DNA of 64,000 bases from Mucilaginibacter rubeus (GCF_014643835.1 NZ_BMKD01000003.1:62001-126000); one strand, 5' to 3'. Positions 6,616 to 15,903 are shown, counted from the first letter of the stretch. The notes: generated by a model not told the origin, from the letters alone. A program made the numbers and translations.

Positions 6616-8676
6616 TTGGGCACCGCGCTTTTACATACCGATCCAACCATCATCAGCTACACCATTGCAGCTGTGGCTTTGCCGCTGTTTGCTGCTTTGA
6701 TCAATTTTTGCCTGCCTGTAAAAAGTAAGGCAGCTGGCTGGATCTCAACCCTGACTATTTTGGTTGGTTGTGTATTATCGGCTATGGTATTTGCAGCGGT
6801 TTGGAACCGGCAACCTTTGCATACACAAACACTTTGGTTTACCATTGGTAACACCAAAGTTTTCGCGGGGATCTTGCTTAATAACCTCTCGGCGATGATG
6901 TTGCTGCTGGTATCGCTGATTGCCTTGCCGGTACATATCTACTCTACGGCATACATGAAGCACGACGACAGGTACAGTCGCTATTTTACCTACCTCAGTT
7001 TCTTTTGTTTCAGTATGCTTGGTTTGGTTGTGGTAGATAGCCTGGTGTTGTTTTATGCTTTCTGGGAGTTGGTGGGCTTTTCGTCATACCTGCTTATCGG
7101 TTTTTGGTTTACCAGGGATAAAGCCGTACAGGCCAATAAAAAAGCCTTTATCATGAACCGTATCGGAGACATCGGTTTGCTAAGTGCTATCATTATCCTA
7201 TTTGCCCAGTTCCATACGTTCGATATTGCTACGCTTTTCATTAATGATAACCTGGTATTTAAATCGGCTATTCATGATGGTTTGTGGATCTCTGCCTCAG
7301 GGCAGATTCCTGCTGTATGGCAATACGTGGCCTGCATTGGTGTATTTATGGCTGTTGCGGTCAAATCGGCACAATTCCCGTTGCATACCTGGCTACCTGA
7401 TGCCATGGAAGGGCCGACGTCAGTTTCGGCGCTGATCCACGCGGCTACTATGGTTGCTGCCGGGGTGTTTTTACTGGGCAGGGTTTATCCCTTGTTTACT
7501 GATAGTGAGTTAACTGTTTTGGCTGTTATTGGTTGCTTTACCGCTTTCATGGCCGCCACTATCGCGCTTACGCAAAACGATTTGAAACGGGTGCTTGCTT
7601 ACTCAACCATATCGCAACTGGGTTATATGATCCTTGCGATGGGGGTTGGAGCTTATGGCTCTTCTTTATTCCATTTAGCCACGCATGCTTTCTTTAAATG
7701 TTTACTGTTTTTGGTGGCCGGCGTGGTGATCCACGAAATGCAGCATATCAGGGAGGAAAATGATCTGGATATCGACCCGCAAAATATTCAGTACATGGGT
7801 GGCTTGCGTAAAAAGCTGCCATTAACTTTTATTGTTGCTATTGTTGGTTCTCTGGCGCTTATCGGTATTCCGCTTACTTCAGGCTATCTGTCAAAAGATG
7901 GCATCCTGATCCAGGCTTTTGAATGGAGCGAGGGAAGGAGCGCATGGCTTAAACTGATCCCGGCAGGTGCATTATTTACCAGTTGGCTTACTGCCTTTTA
8001 CGTATCAAGGTTAATAGTGAAAGTATTTTTCGGAGAGTTTCGCTTGTTGAAACATCACCCTGACATTAAACTACATATCAGCGATGGAGGTTGGCAATAT
8101 CGTGTGCCATTGATCCTGCTGGCGGTTTGCAGTTTGTTCCCCTTATTTTCGCTTAATCCTTTCTTTTATGAAAAAGCGTGGCTATTCGAAAGCTTAAAAC
8201 CTGCCGAATTTATGGCCCGCGAAAATATCTACCATACCATTATTCCGATAGGGGTGAATATTTTAAGCGTTTTTGTAATGTACGCGGCCTATGCTATCTA
8301 CGTAAAAAGAAATACGTTCTCGTTTCCGCAAACTGGCTTCTTTTACCGCTTATCCTATAATCAATGGTATCTGGATAAGATCTATAAAAAAGTAATCGTA
8401 AAACCTATACTTGGCCTGGGTAAAACCTGCTTCTGGTTCGACAGGAATATTATTGACGGACTCATCCATTCAATTGAACGGCTGAGCAGGAAGGTGGCAG
8501 ACCTTACCGCCTGGTGCGATAAATATATTGTCGACGGATTTTTGCATTTAATGGCTGCATTAGTGCAAAGTATTGGCAATTTTGCACGTAAGTTTCAAAA
8601 CGGCAAGGTGCAGTATTACCTGTATAGTATGCTGCTCATTGTGTTGGTACTCTTTATTTTAAAAATACTGATCTGA
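6616..8676 (+). CDS. nuoL: NADH-quinone oxidoreductase subunit L
   Basis: Antiporter-like proton-pumping subunit (ND5 homologue) at the distal part of the complex I membrane arm. At 686 residues it has the expected core of about 14 transmembrane helices. These include FYAFWELVGFSSYLLIGFW with the key glutamate, FPLHTWLPDAMEGPTSVSALIHAATMV with the conserved histidines and lysine-rich helices, and NDLKRVLAYSTISQLGYM. A C-terminal amphipathic lateral helix region follows. Start choice is unusual: an in-frame TAA ends immediately before TTG 6616 and the next ATG is over 50 residues inside the conserved region, so a TTG start is most likely. The upstream repeat may have displaced the ancestral start. 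Confidence 0.93.
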   Translation: MGTALLHTDPTIISYTIAAVALPLFAALINFCLPVKSKAAGWISTLTILVGCVLSAMVFAAVWNRQPLHTQTLWFTIGNTKVFAGILLNNLSAMMLLLVSLIALPVHIYSTAYMKHDDRYSRYFTYLSFFCFSMLGLVVVDSLVLFYAFWELVGFSSYLLIGFWFTRDKAVQANKKAFIMNRIGDIGLLSAIIILFAQFHTFDIATLFINDNLVFKSAIHDGLWISASGQIPAVWQYVACIGVFMAVAVKSAQFPLHTWLPDAMEGPTSVSALIHAATMVAAGVFLLGRVYPLFTDSELTVLAVIGCFTAFMAATIALTQNDLKRVLAYSTISQLGYMILAMGVGAYGSSLFHLATHAFFKCLLFLVAGVVIHEMQHIREENDLDIDPQNIQYMGGLRKKLPLTFIVAIVGSLALIGIPLTSGYLSKDGILIQAFEWSEGRSAWLKLIPAGALFTSWLTAFYVSRLIVKVFFGEFRLLKHHPDIKLHISDGGWQYRVPLILLAVCSLFPLFSLNPFFYEKAWLFESLKPAEFMARENIYHTIIPIGVNILSVFVMYAAYAIYVKRNTFSFPQTGFFYRLSYNQWYLDKIYKKVIVKPILGLGKTCFWFDRNIIDGLIHSIERLSRKVADLTAWCDKYIVDGFLHLMAALVQSIGNFARKFQNGKVQYYLYSMLLIVLVLFILKILI

Positions 8677-8681
8677 ATTTA

Positions 8682-10286
8682 ATGAACCTACTAACCCTAC
8701 TCATATTTATACCTGTACTGTTTGCGTTGGTGATCGTATTGCTGCCATCGTCGGTTCGGGGGAGTTTTAAATATATTACCCTGCTGGCTACGCTTTTGCA
8801 GCTGGGTATCAGCATCGCGATCTACCTTAACTTTAAAACAGGTGCGGCAACGGCAGGTATTAACCATGAAGACCAGTTTCAGTTTGTACAGAAACTGCCA
8901 TGGATTGCCCTTAACCTGGGCAGCATGGGCAAAATGCAGATAGATTATTTTGTAGGGATAGATGGCATTTCGGTAACCCTATTGGTAATGTCGGCACTGG
9001 TGATGGTGGTTGCTACGCTGGCCTCCTGGGAAATCAAGAGCAATCTCAAAGGTTTCTTCCTTTTGTTTTTACTGTTGGATATGGCCGTGATGGGTGTATT
9101 CTGCGCGCTGGATTTCTTCCTGTTTTACCTGTTTTATGAGCTCATGTTGCTGCCCCTTTATTTCCTGATTGGGATGTGGGGCGGTGTGCGCCGGGAATAT
9201 GCGGCTATCAAGTTTTTCCTGTATACCCTGTTTGGTTCGGTGTTTATGCTGCTGGTGATGGTTGGTTTATACCTTTCGGTAAACGATCCCGCAACCGGAA
9301 GCCATACCTTCAATATTATCCAGATGATGAACCCGGCTAACTATGCCCAGGGTTCGGTATTTTCAGTGGCGGCACATCAAACTATATTGGGGATGCCTGC
9401 GCGTACGGTTGGTTTTGTGGTATTGTTTATTGCATTTGCCATCAAAGTGCCGGTTGTGCCTTTACATACTTGGTTGCCCGATGCGCACGTTGAAGCGCCT
9501 ACACCGGTATCTATCATTCTTGCTGGGGTGTTGCTTAAAATTGGTGGCTATGGCATTATTCGTATCTGCCTCGGGATTTTCCCGGAGATAGCTTCTTCCG
9601 GAGCTTTTTGGCTCGGTTTAATAGGCGTTGTTTCGATATTATATGGCGCCTGCAACGCCCTGGCCCAGCGCGATCTGAAGCGGATGATCGCTTACTCATC
9701 GGTATCGCACATGGGTTTTGTGTTACTGGGCATTGCCTCGCAAACTGCCGAAGGTGTAAGCGGTGCGGTAATGCAGATGATAAGCCATGGCTTTTTATCA
9801 TCAATGCTGTTCTTTTTGGTGGGCGTGGTTTATAACCGCGTGCACGACAGGGATATTTATCATTTCCGCGGGTTGGGCACTCAGATGCCTCAATATACAG
9901 CCTTTGTTATGGTGGCTTTCTTTGCCTCACTGGGGCTGCCGGGCTTTTCGGCATTTGTGGCCGAAGCATTTACACTGGCGGGTACATTTAAATCGCCCAC
10001 GGTTAACGGTTTGCTGCCATACTGGATGGCTGTTTGCGGTTCGGTAGGGATCCTGTTGGGAGCGGCTTATTTCCTGTGGACGCTGCAGCGCATGTTCTTC
10101 GGAAAAGTATCACTTAAAGGCGGCGAGGTTTGGAAAATAGCACTTACCGATGTAAGCATCCGCGAAAAGCTGGCGCTGATACCACTTGCCGCTGCAGCAT
10201 TGGCTTTAGGTTTGATGCCGTCGTTGGTGTTTGGAAAAATCAATGATTCGGTATTGGCATTGATACAGTTTTTACAGGCTAAATAA
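8682..10286 (+). CDS. nuoM: NADH-quinone oxidoreductase subunit M
   Basis: Antiporter-like proton-pumping subunit (ND4 homologue) of complex I, 534 residues with about 14 transmembrane helices. Diagnostic segments are FFLFYLFYELMLLPLYFLIGMWGG with its essential glutamate, KVPVVPLHTWLPDAHVEAPTPVSIILAGVLLKIGGYG, and QRDLKRMIAYSSVSHMGFVLLGI. It begins with ATG five bases after the nuoL stop. In most bacteria nuoN follows directly; here an exported DUF4139 gene intervenes. Confidence 0.95.
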   Translation: MNLLTLLIFIPVLFALVIVLLPSSVRGSFKYITLLATLLQLGISIAIYLNFKTGAATAGINHEDQFQFVQKLPWIALNLGSMGKMQIDYFVGIDGISVTLLVMSALVMVVATLASWEIKSNLKGFFLLFLLLDMAVMGVFCALDFFLFYLFYELMLLPLYFLIGMWGGVRREYAAIKFFLYTLFGSVFMLLVMVGLYLSVNDPATGSHTFNIIQMMNPANYAQGSVFSVAAHQTILGMPARTVGFVVLFIAFAIKVPVVPLHTWLPDAHVEAPTPVSIILAGVLLKIGGYGIIRICLGIFPEIASSGAFWLGLIGVVSILYGACNALAQRDLKRMIAYSSVSHMGFVLLGIASQTAEGVSGAVMQMISHGFLSSMLFFLVGVVYNRVHDRDIYHFRGLGTQMPQYTAFVMVAFFASLGLPGFSAFVAEAFTLAGTFKSPTVNGLLPYWMAVCGSVGILLGAAYFLWTLQRMFFGKVSLKGGEVWKIALTDVSIREKLALIPLAAAALALGLMPSLVFGKINDSVLALIQFLQAK

Positions 10287-10413
10287 AAAAATAGTGTTTC
10301 AACATAAATTCATTTATGGAAAAGTGCATACACCTGCATCTTTTATTTACGCTGCCCCCGGCAACCCGGGCATAAGCGAAATAACAGATGGTATGTATTT
10401 AACCGAAGGAATT

Positions 10414-12273
10414 ATGTTTAAAAAATTATCTATCGCAGCAGCATTGCTTTTTATCGCTGCAGCAACAAGGGCCGATGAAGGCCAGAAGGTAGCCTCAAAA
10501 GTTCAGAAAGTAACCGTGTTTTTGAACGGGGCGCAGGTAAGTCGTACAGCGTTAGTCAATATCAGCCCCGGCACATCAACGCTGGTGTTTGAAAACCTGT
10601 CGCCTGGAATTGATGTGCAGAGTATCCAGGTAAATGCAGGCGGCGATTTTACCATTCTTTCGGTTAATCACGAACTTGATTTTGCCGATAATGACATCAG
10701 GCAAAAAAACATACAGGCTATTGAGGCGAAGGTAAAACTGGTAAGAAACAAAATAGCCTTGCAAAATAACATGCTCTCTATTTACCAGGAAGAAGCTAAT
10801 ACACTGGCTAAAAACCCGGTGAGCAACGGTACTAATGTTGCGCTGGATCCGATCAGGCTGAAACAGACACTCGACTTTCAGACAGCTCGCTTAAACGAGA
10901 TCAAAAAGAATCAGCAAGCCGTAAATGATCAGATAGATTTGTTTAACGACGAGCTGGAAGATTATAACAAACAAATTGCAGAGATAAACAAAGCAGGTGT
11001 TAAAACAACCAGTAATGTTTTGGTCACCGTATCGGCAAAAGTTGCGTTGCAGGCAAATTTTACTTTAAGTTATCTGGTGCGAAACGCCAACTGGTTCCCT
11101 ACCTACGATATCCGTGCTAAAAATGTGAACAGTCCAATAACTATCGTTTACAAAGCCAACGTGTCGCAAAAAACGGGTGAGGACTGGAAAAGCGCTAAGC
11201 TTACCTTATCAACCGGTAACCCAAGCGTAAATGGGGCGAAGCCCGAGCTTACGCCTACCTATCTTAACTTCGGTATGTACTATTCAGGTACTGGTGTTCC
11301 AATAACTAAAGTAATGGGTAGAATAGTGAGCAGGGATGATAACAGCTCCATCCCTGGTGTAAGCATCAGGGTAAAAGGTACATCAATAGGGGCCGTAAGT
11401 GATGCCGGTGGAAATTACAGCATCCAGATCCCTAACGCCAATGCTGTGCTTACTTATAGTTTTATTGGATATGAAACATTAGAAAGGCAGGCCAATGCGC
11501 CAATGATCAACGTGGCGCTAAATCCGTCTTCACGACAGCTTAACGAGGTGGTTGTTGCAGGTTATGGCACGGAATATAAAAGGGATTTGACCGGTGCTGT
11601 TGCGAGAATACAAGATAAAAATATAATTAACACGGTTCCTATCGAAGTAAAAAAAGAAGAGAACCAAACCAATATTGAGTTTAACATCGCTAACCCTTAT
11701 ACGGTACCAAGTGATGGCAAACAGTATGCGGTTGAAATTAGCCAATATAATATTGATGCTACTTATCAATATTACGTGGCGCCAAAATTGAGTACCGATG
11801 TATTCCTCACCGCGCAGCTTACCAACTGGAATAAATACAGTTTTCTTTCGGGCGAGGCCAACCTGTTTTTTGAAGGAACATACATTGGCAAGTCGCTGAT
11901 TAATACCGATGCTACTACCGATACACTGAACCTATCGTTAGGTACCGATAAAAATATTGTTGTTACCCGTACGCTGGAGAAAGGTTTGGCCATGCGCCAG
12001 TCATCAGGTTCAAACCAAAAGGAAACCCGTAACTGGCTTATCGACGTAAAAAACAGGAAAAGCCAGTCGGTTAATTTATTGGTTGAAGACCAGGTACCTG
12101 TTTCGCAAAATAAAGATATCGAAGTAGAGGCGCAGGAAACATCAGGCGCAAAACCTGATGCAACAACAGGTAGGGTTTCATGGAATTTCATGTTAAATTC
12201 GCTCGATGAAAAGAAGGTGAAACTAAAATACCAGGTTAAATACCCCAAAAATCAATCAGTAATAGTACAATAA
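10414..12273 (+). CDS. Exported DUF4139 (MuiA-like) protein with an inserted carboxypeptidase-regulatory/TonB-plug-like segment
   Basis: A 619-residue exported protein; function unknown. It has a signal peptide (FKKLSIAAALLFIAAATRA), an N-terminal DUF4140-type region (VTVFLNGAQVSRTA, about residues 28-110), a coiled-coil stretch (about 115-200) and a DUF4139 beta-rich domain (about 210 to the end). About residues 296-408 hold an insertion: a carboxypeptidase-D regulatory-like fold (GRIVSRDD..IPGVSIRVKGTSIGAVSDAGGNYSI) followed by LNEVVVAGYGTEYKRDLTGAV, the sequence normally found at the start of SusC-type receptor plugs. I chose ATG 10414 for the signal peptide rather than the longer open frame from 10294. 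It lies inside the nuo operon, between nuoM and nuoN, eight bases before nuoN. Confidence 0.82.
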   Translation: MFKKLSIAAALLFIAAATRADEGQKVASKVQKVTVFLNGAQVSRTALVNISPGTSTLVFENLSPGIDVQSIQVNAGGDFTILSVNHELDFADNDIRQKNIQAIEAKVKLVRNKIALQNNMLSIYQEEANTLAKNPVSNGTNVALDPIRLKQTLDFQTARLNEIKKNQQAVNDQIDLFNDELEDYNKQIAEINKAGVKTTSNVLVTVSAKVALQANFTLSYLVRNANWFPTYDIRAKNVNSPITIVYKANVSQKTGEDWKSAKLTLSTGNPSVNGAKPELTPTYLNFGMYYSGTGVPITKVMGRIVSRDDNSSIPGVSIRVKGTSIGAVSDAGGNYSIQIPNANAVLTYSFIGYETLERQANAPMINVALNPSSRQLNEVVVAGYGTEYKRDLTGAVARIQDKNIINTVPIEVKKEENQTNIEFNIANPYTVPSDGKQYAVEISQYNIDATYQYYVAPKLSTDVFLTAQLTNWNKYSFLSGEANLFFEGTYIGKSLINTDATTDTLNLSLGTDKNIVVTRTLEKGLAMRQSSGSNQKETRNWLIDVKNRKSQSVNLLVEDQVPVSQNKDIEVEAQETSGAKPDATTGRVSWNFMLNSLDEKKVKLKYQVKYPKNQSVIVQ

Positions 12274-12280
12274 AATATAA

Positions 12281-13774
12281 ATGCACGATCTGCTTCCCCA
12301 TATATCAGTTCAGTTAACCAATGTTTTTGGCAGCATACCCTATTTTATGCCCGAAATTTATTTAACCGGGCTGTTTTTGGTAGTGCTGATAACCGACCTG
12401 ATATTTGGGCGCAGATCTGTAAAGCTTTGTAAAATAGTAGCCTGCGCCGGCTTGCTGCTGGTGTTGTTTAAAGACCTGCAGCAGGTAGCCCTGATCCTTG
12501 ACGGCGATCATGTTATCTTCGGCAGTATGTTACTGCTGCGCCGGTCGGCGGTATTTTTCAAGATCATTATCGATCTGCTTTCATTCATTCTCCTATTAAA
12601 TTTTACCTGGGATGACAAGCTGAAGGTGCATCCAAAAGGCTTATCAGACCTGTATACCATTTCCATAGCATCTATTTTAGGTCTGCATTTAATGGCTATG
12701 GCTATTAACCTGCTCTCGGTTTATCTTGCCATCGAGATGGTATCCATAGCATCATACCTGATGGTGGCTTACCGGTCTGAAACTGCTTTAAGTACCGAAG
12801 CCGGTTTAAAGTACGTGCTTTTTGGCGCGGCATCATCGGCTGTTATGCTATACGGGATCTCGTTATTGTACGGCTTCAGCGGCTCGCTGGATCTGCCGGG
12901 TATTGTAGCCCAGTTGCCTAATGTAAACCCGGTGAGCGCTTCATTTGCTTTAGTACTGGTGCTGATTGGCATAGGGTTTAAATTATCATTTATGCCAATG
13001 CATTTTTGGGTACCCGATGTTTACCAGGGGGCGCCCACGCCGGTTACCGCATATCTTTCAACCGTACCTAAAATAGCAGCTTTTGCGCTGCTTGTAAATG
13101 TGATGCCTTTGTTCCTGTTTTCGGCGGATTGGAAGGGGATTGATTTTGGGATAGTTTTATCGGCCATTGGTATTATCACCATGATAGCCGGAAATTTTGC
13201 TGCCGTTTTGCAAAGCAATGTAAAAAGGATGCTGGCTTATTCAAGCATTGGCCACACCGGTTTTGCTTTAATGGCAGTAGTTACGTTCAATTTACAGGGC
13301 TTATCATCATTAACCTATTACCTGGCCGTTTACGCGTTAGCCAATATCGGGGCGCTGACACTGGCATCGTACTTCAGCAATATTGTGGACGCTGAAGAGG
13401 TGGAAGCTTACAAGGGGCAGGGCTTAAAATACCCTGTAGCCTCGGTTTGTTTTGTAATTATCCTTATTTCTTTAACGGGGATCCCGGTTACTGCGGGGTT
13501 TACGGGTAAACTGTTTGTGTTTTCGGCGGCTTACAGCGCCTATGAGCAAACACACAGTACCTGGCTGTTGTCGCTGATGATAACGGGCGCCATAACCACG
13601 GTAGTATCGTTGTTTTATTACCTTAAAATTCCTTTGTATTTATTTCTGAAAAGGACAGAAAATGCTGAAGTTGCCAGTGAAAGATCTTATAATTTACTTG
13701 TTTTAGCTATTGTTATTAGTTTTCTGCTCGTTTTATTGGGGATTTTCCCGAATTCTATCCTGAAATATCTGTAG
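12281..13774 (+). CDS. nuoN: NADH-quinone oxidoreductase subunit N
   Basis: Antiporter-like proton-pumping subunit (ND2 homologue) of complex I, 497 residues with about 14 transmembrane helices. Conserved features include NLLSVYLAIEMVSIASYLMVAYR with its glutamate, GLKYVLFGAASSAVMLYGISLLYG, GFKLSFMPMHFWVPDVYQGAPTPVTAYLSTVPK with paired lysine and histidine, and NVKRMLAYSSIGHTGFALM. ATG 12281 is eight bases after the DUF4139 stop. It ends the nuo cluster; amt follows with its own promoter-like sequence. Confidence 0.95.
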   Translation: MHDLLPHISVQLTNVFGSIPYFMPEIYLTGLFLVVLITDLIFGRRSVKLCKIVACAGLLLVLFKDLQQVALILDGDHVIFGSMLLLRRSAVFFKIIIDLLSFILLLNFTWDDKLKVHPKGLSDLYTISIASILGLHLMAMAINLLSVYLAIEMVSIASYLMVAYRSETALSTEAGLKYVLFGAASSAVMLYGISLLYGFSGSLDLPGIVAQLPNVNPVSASFALVLVLIGIGFKLSFMPMHFWVPDVYQGAPTPVTAYLSTVPKIAAFALLVNVMPLFLFSADWKGIDFGIVLSAIGIITMIAGNFAAVLQSNVKRMLAYSSIGHTGFALMAVVTFNLQGLSSLTYYLAVYALANIGALTLASYFSNIVDAEEVEAYKGQGLKYPVASVCFVIILISLTGIPVTAGFTGKLFVFSAAYSAYEQTHSTWLLSLMITGAITTVVSLFYYLKIPLYLFLKRTENAEVASERSYNLLVLAIVISFLLVLLGIFPNSILKYL

Positions 13775-13810
13775 TTGTTGTTTTTTTTCAACAAAAGCCA
13801 ATTATTTTCT

Positions 13811-13838
13811 TTTGTTTTTAGAAAAAATCATACCTTTC
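13811..13838 (+). promoter_or_regulatory. Candidate amt promoter (TTTG ... TACCTTTC)
   Basis: TTTG at 13811-13814 and TACCTTTC at 13831-13838, one mismatch from TAnnTTTG, are spaced by 16 bases. They lie about 32 bases before the chosen amt ATG, in otherwise AT-rich non-coding DNA. Confidence 0.4.
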
Positions 13839-13870
13839 GTGCTGATTTAAAACATATTTTTTCTGAATAC

Positions 13871-15178
13871 ATGAAGAGGTATTTCCCTTTTTTCCTGATC
13901 TTAATTATACTTTCACTTACTTTCATTTTTCCGTCCGTTGATTTTAAGAATTCCGGTCATCCCAATTTTAATACGGGCGATATAGCCTGGATGCTAATGT
14001 CGACGGCGCTGGTTTTGATCATGACACCCGGTCTCGCGTTTTTTTACGGTGGAATGGTTAATAAGAAAAATGTGATCTCCACCATGCTGCAAAGCATCAT
14101 TTGTATGGTGATCATTACAGTAATGTGGGGCATCTTTGGATTTAGCTTAGCCTTCGGCGATAGCTTTTATGGCCTTATCGGTAACCCCGGAACTTATTTC
14201 ATGATGAAAGGCATGTTAGGTAACGCCACCTGGAAAGCCGCGCCAACCATTCCTTTACTGCTTTTCGCTATGTACCAGTTAAAATTCGCCATTATTACCC
14301 CGGCGCTTATCACCGGTGCATTTGCCGAGCGTATCCGTTTTAACTCGTACATTATTTTCCTGGTACTGTTTTCTATTTTCATATTCTCGCCGCTTGCGCA
14401 TTGCACCTGGCACCCGGATGGCATATTAGCCAAATTTGGTGTGCTTGACTTTGCAGGCGGTACGGTAGTGCACATGTCGGCCGGATGGGCTGCCCTGGCA
14501 TCGGCTTTATATTTAAAACGCCGTAATGAGGCTAATCATTCTCCTGCGCGGATTACCTACGTAATGATAGGTACGGGCTTGTTGTGGTTTGGTTGGTTTG
14601 GTTTCAATGCCGGTTCGGCTTTTGGCGCAAACGCTTTGGCGGTTACCGCTTTGGCTACCAGTACAACTGCTTCGGCTGCTGCCGGTGTTACCTGGATCTT
14701 TTTTGATATGCTGCTTGGCCGCAAGCCATCTGCAATGGGTACCTGTATTGGCGCTGTTGTTGGTTTGGTGGCTATTACACCTGCCGCCGGCTTTGTATCG
14801 GTGCCGCACTCGCTGGCTATCGGTATCATATCGGCTGTGGTGAGTAACCTGGTTGTGGAATGGCGTACCCGTACTTCTATTGATGACACGCTTGATGTAT
14901 TCCCTTGTCACGGCGTTGGCGGTATGGTGGGGATGCTGTTAACCGGCGTATTTGCCAGTCAGCATGTAAATGCTAATAATACAACAGGCAACGGTTTGTT
15001 TTTTGGCGAAACACACCTGTTCCTCGTACAGTTGGTAGCATTGGTGTGCGTATCGATATTCGCATTCTTTGGTTCATTATTATTGTTAAAGATCACCGAC
15101 ATGATCTCGCCATTAAGGGTATCGGCCGAAGAAGAAGAACAAGGTCTTGATATCAGCCAGCACGGCGAAAAATTATAA
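13871..15178 (+). CDS. amt: Ammonium transporter, Amt/MEP/Rh family
   Basis: Inner-membrane ammonium channel/transporter, 435 residues with 11 predicted transmembrane helices. Family motifs are FFYGGMVNKKN, AHCTWHPDG, DFAGGTVVHMSAGWAAL (recruitment aspartate and first pore histidine), WFGWFGFNAGSA and DVFPCHGVGGMVGMLLTGVFA (second pore histidine). The frame is open upstream to 13775, but ATG 13871 begins a hydrophobic leader-like helix and fits the promoter-like sequence before it. No glnK/glnB gene is adjacent, unlike many amt loci. A strong terminator follows. Confidence 0.93.
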   Translation: MKRYFPFFLILIILSLTFIFPSVDFKNSGHPNFNTGDIAWMLMSTALVLIMTPGLAFFYGGMVNKKNVISTMLQSIICMVIITVMWGIFGFSLAFGDSFYGLIGNPGTYFMMKGMLGNATWKAAPTIPLLLFAMYQLKFAIITPALITGAFAERIRFNSYIIFLVLFSIFIFSPLAHCTWHPDGILAKFGVLDFAGGTVVHMSAGWAALASALYLKRRNEANHSPARITYVMIGTGLLWFGWFGFNAGSAFGANALAVTALATSTTASAAAGVTWIFFDMLLGRKPSAMGTCIGAVVGLVAITPAAGFVSVPHSLAIGIISAVVSNLVVEWRTRTSIDDTLDVFPCHGVGGMVGMLLTGVFASQHVNANNTTGNGLFFGETHLFLVQLVALVCVSIFAFFGSLLLLKITDMISPLRVSAEEEEQGLDISQHGEKL

Positions 15179-15214
15179 TTACGTATTTCCAACCAATCCA
15201 ATAAATCTAATGAA

Positions 15215-15246
15215 ATTCCCGGCCGCAAGGCCGGGTTTTTTGTTTT
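15215..15246 (+). terminator. Terminator after amt
   Basis: CCCGGCC-GCAA-GGCCGGG (15218-15235) is followed by TTTTTTGTTTT, a textbook intrinsic terminator 37 bases after the amt stop. Confidence 0.92.
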
Positions 15247-15292
15247 AAGGGGTAATTGAAAATATTAACGCGGGTTCAAGCGTGACGCCATT

Positions 15293-15350
15293 AGAAAAAA
15301 AACTCTCAAATCTCCTCTTAAGAAGGGCGGGGAGGGGAGAGTCTTTTTTT
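15293..15350 (-). terminator. Terminator of the DHFR-like gene (minus strand)
   Basis: Arms AAAAAAAACTCTC (15295-15307) and GAGAGTCTTTTTTT (15337-15350) pair with one bulge. Read on the minus strand, it starts in the stop codon of the DHFR-like gene and ends in a T-run. The loop is long, so it is weaker than the amt terminator it faces. Confidence 0.55.
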
Positions 15351-15873
15351 ACGCCCTGGTATAATAAAGCAAAGCCGCACCACAGGCAAATGGTTTACAA
15401 TCCACCAATTTTAACTCTAAATCATTTTTTAAAGGGTTAAAGGTTTTTTGTCCGTTACCGATCTCAGCAGGGTTTACAAGCAAATAAAACTCATCAACCA
15501 AATCATGTTGAATTAAGGATGATACAAACGAATCTCCTCCATAAACAAGGATATCTTTACCATTTTTCTTTTTCAATGTTTCTATCGCCTCCTTTATGTC
15601 GCCGCTTATAATTGTTGTATTGTCCCATGGGCTTACTTTGAGGGTGTTTGAAAAAACAGCATTTGGAATATCCGCGAAATGCCTTCCAAGCTTGTATTCA
15701 GCGTCATTAGGGTTGTTTGCTATTGCTGTCCAATAGGGAATAAAACCTTCAGCTGTTTTTCGTCCATGTAAAATACAGTCCACATTCTTAAGATTATCGA
15801 TACTGAAATCAGACATTCCGCTGTCCCATTTATTGTTGAGTGCAAGGTTCATTTGTAATTTTAACTTTCTCAT
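15349..15873 (-). CDS. Dihydrofolate reductase family protein (RibD C-terminal fold), shortened N-terminus
   Basis: A 174-residue protein of the RibD-C/DHFR-like family (YyaP/YwjB type), NAD(P)H-dependent reductases of mostly unknown substrate. The body is typical: VDCILHGRKTAEGFIPYW, then KVSPWDNTTIISGDI, DILVYGGDSFVSSLIQHDLVDEFYLLVNPAEIGNGQ and a C-terminal strand. The start MRKLKLQMNLALNN lacks the usual segment in which a DG(F/Y)xAGPxGExDWM-like stretch follows the first strand; here it jumps to WDSGMSDFSIDNLKNVDCI. That stretch normally contributes to the nucleotide/substrate site, so activity may be altered. It is a single gene with its own -7-like box. It is not folA. Confidence 0.75.
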   Translation of the reverse strand: MRKLKLQMNLALNNKWDSGMSDFSIDNLKNVDCILHGRKTAEGFIPYWTAIANNPNDAEYKLGRHFADIPNAVFSNTLKVSPWDNTTIISGDIKEAIETLKKKNGKDILVYGGDSFVSSLIQHDLVDEFYLLVNPAEIGNGQKTFNPLKNDLELKLVDCKPFACGAALLYYTRA

Positions 15874-15903
15874 GCCGATCCGTTTTAGGGTAAATTGATA
15901 TTA

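Noticed and set aside
14513-14911. Long antisense frames inside amt and other membrane genes
   Set aside because: They are shadows of strongly biased codon use in genuine genes on the opposite strand.
15349-15873. Calling the DHFR-like gene folA
   Set aside because: Motifs match the RibD-C/YwjB group, not true folate reductases.
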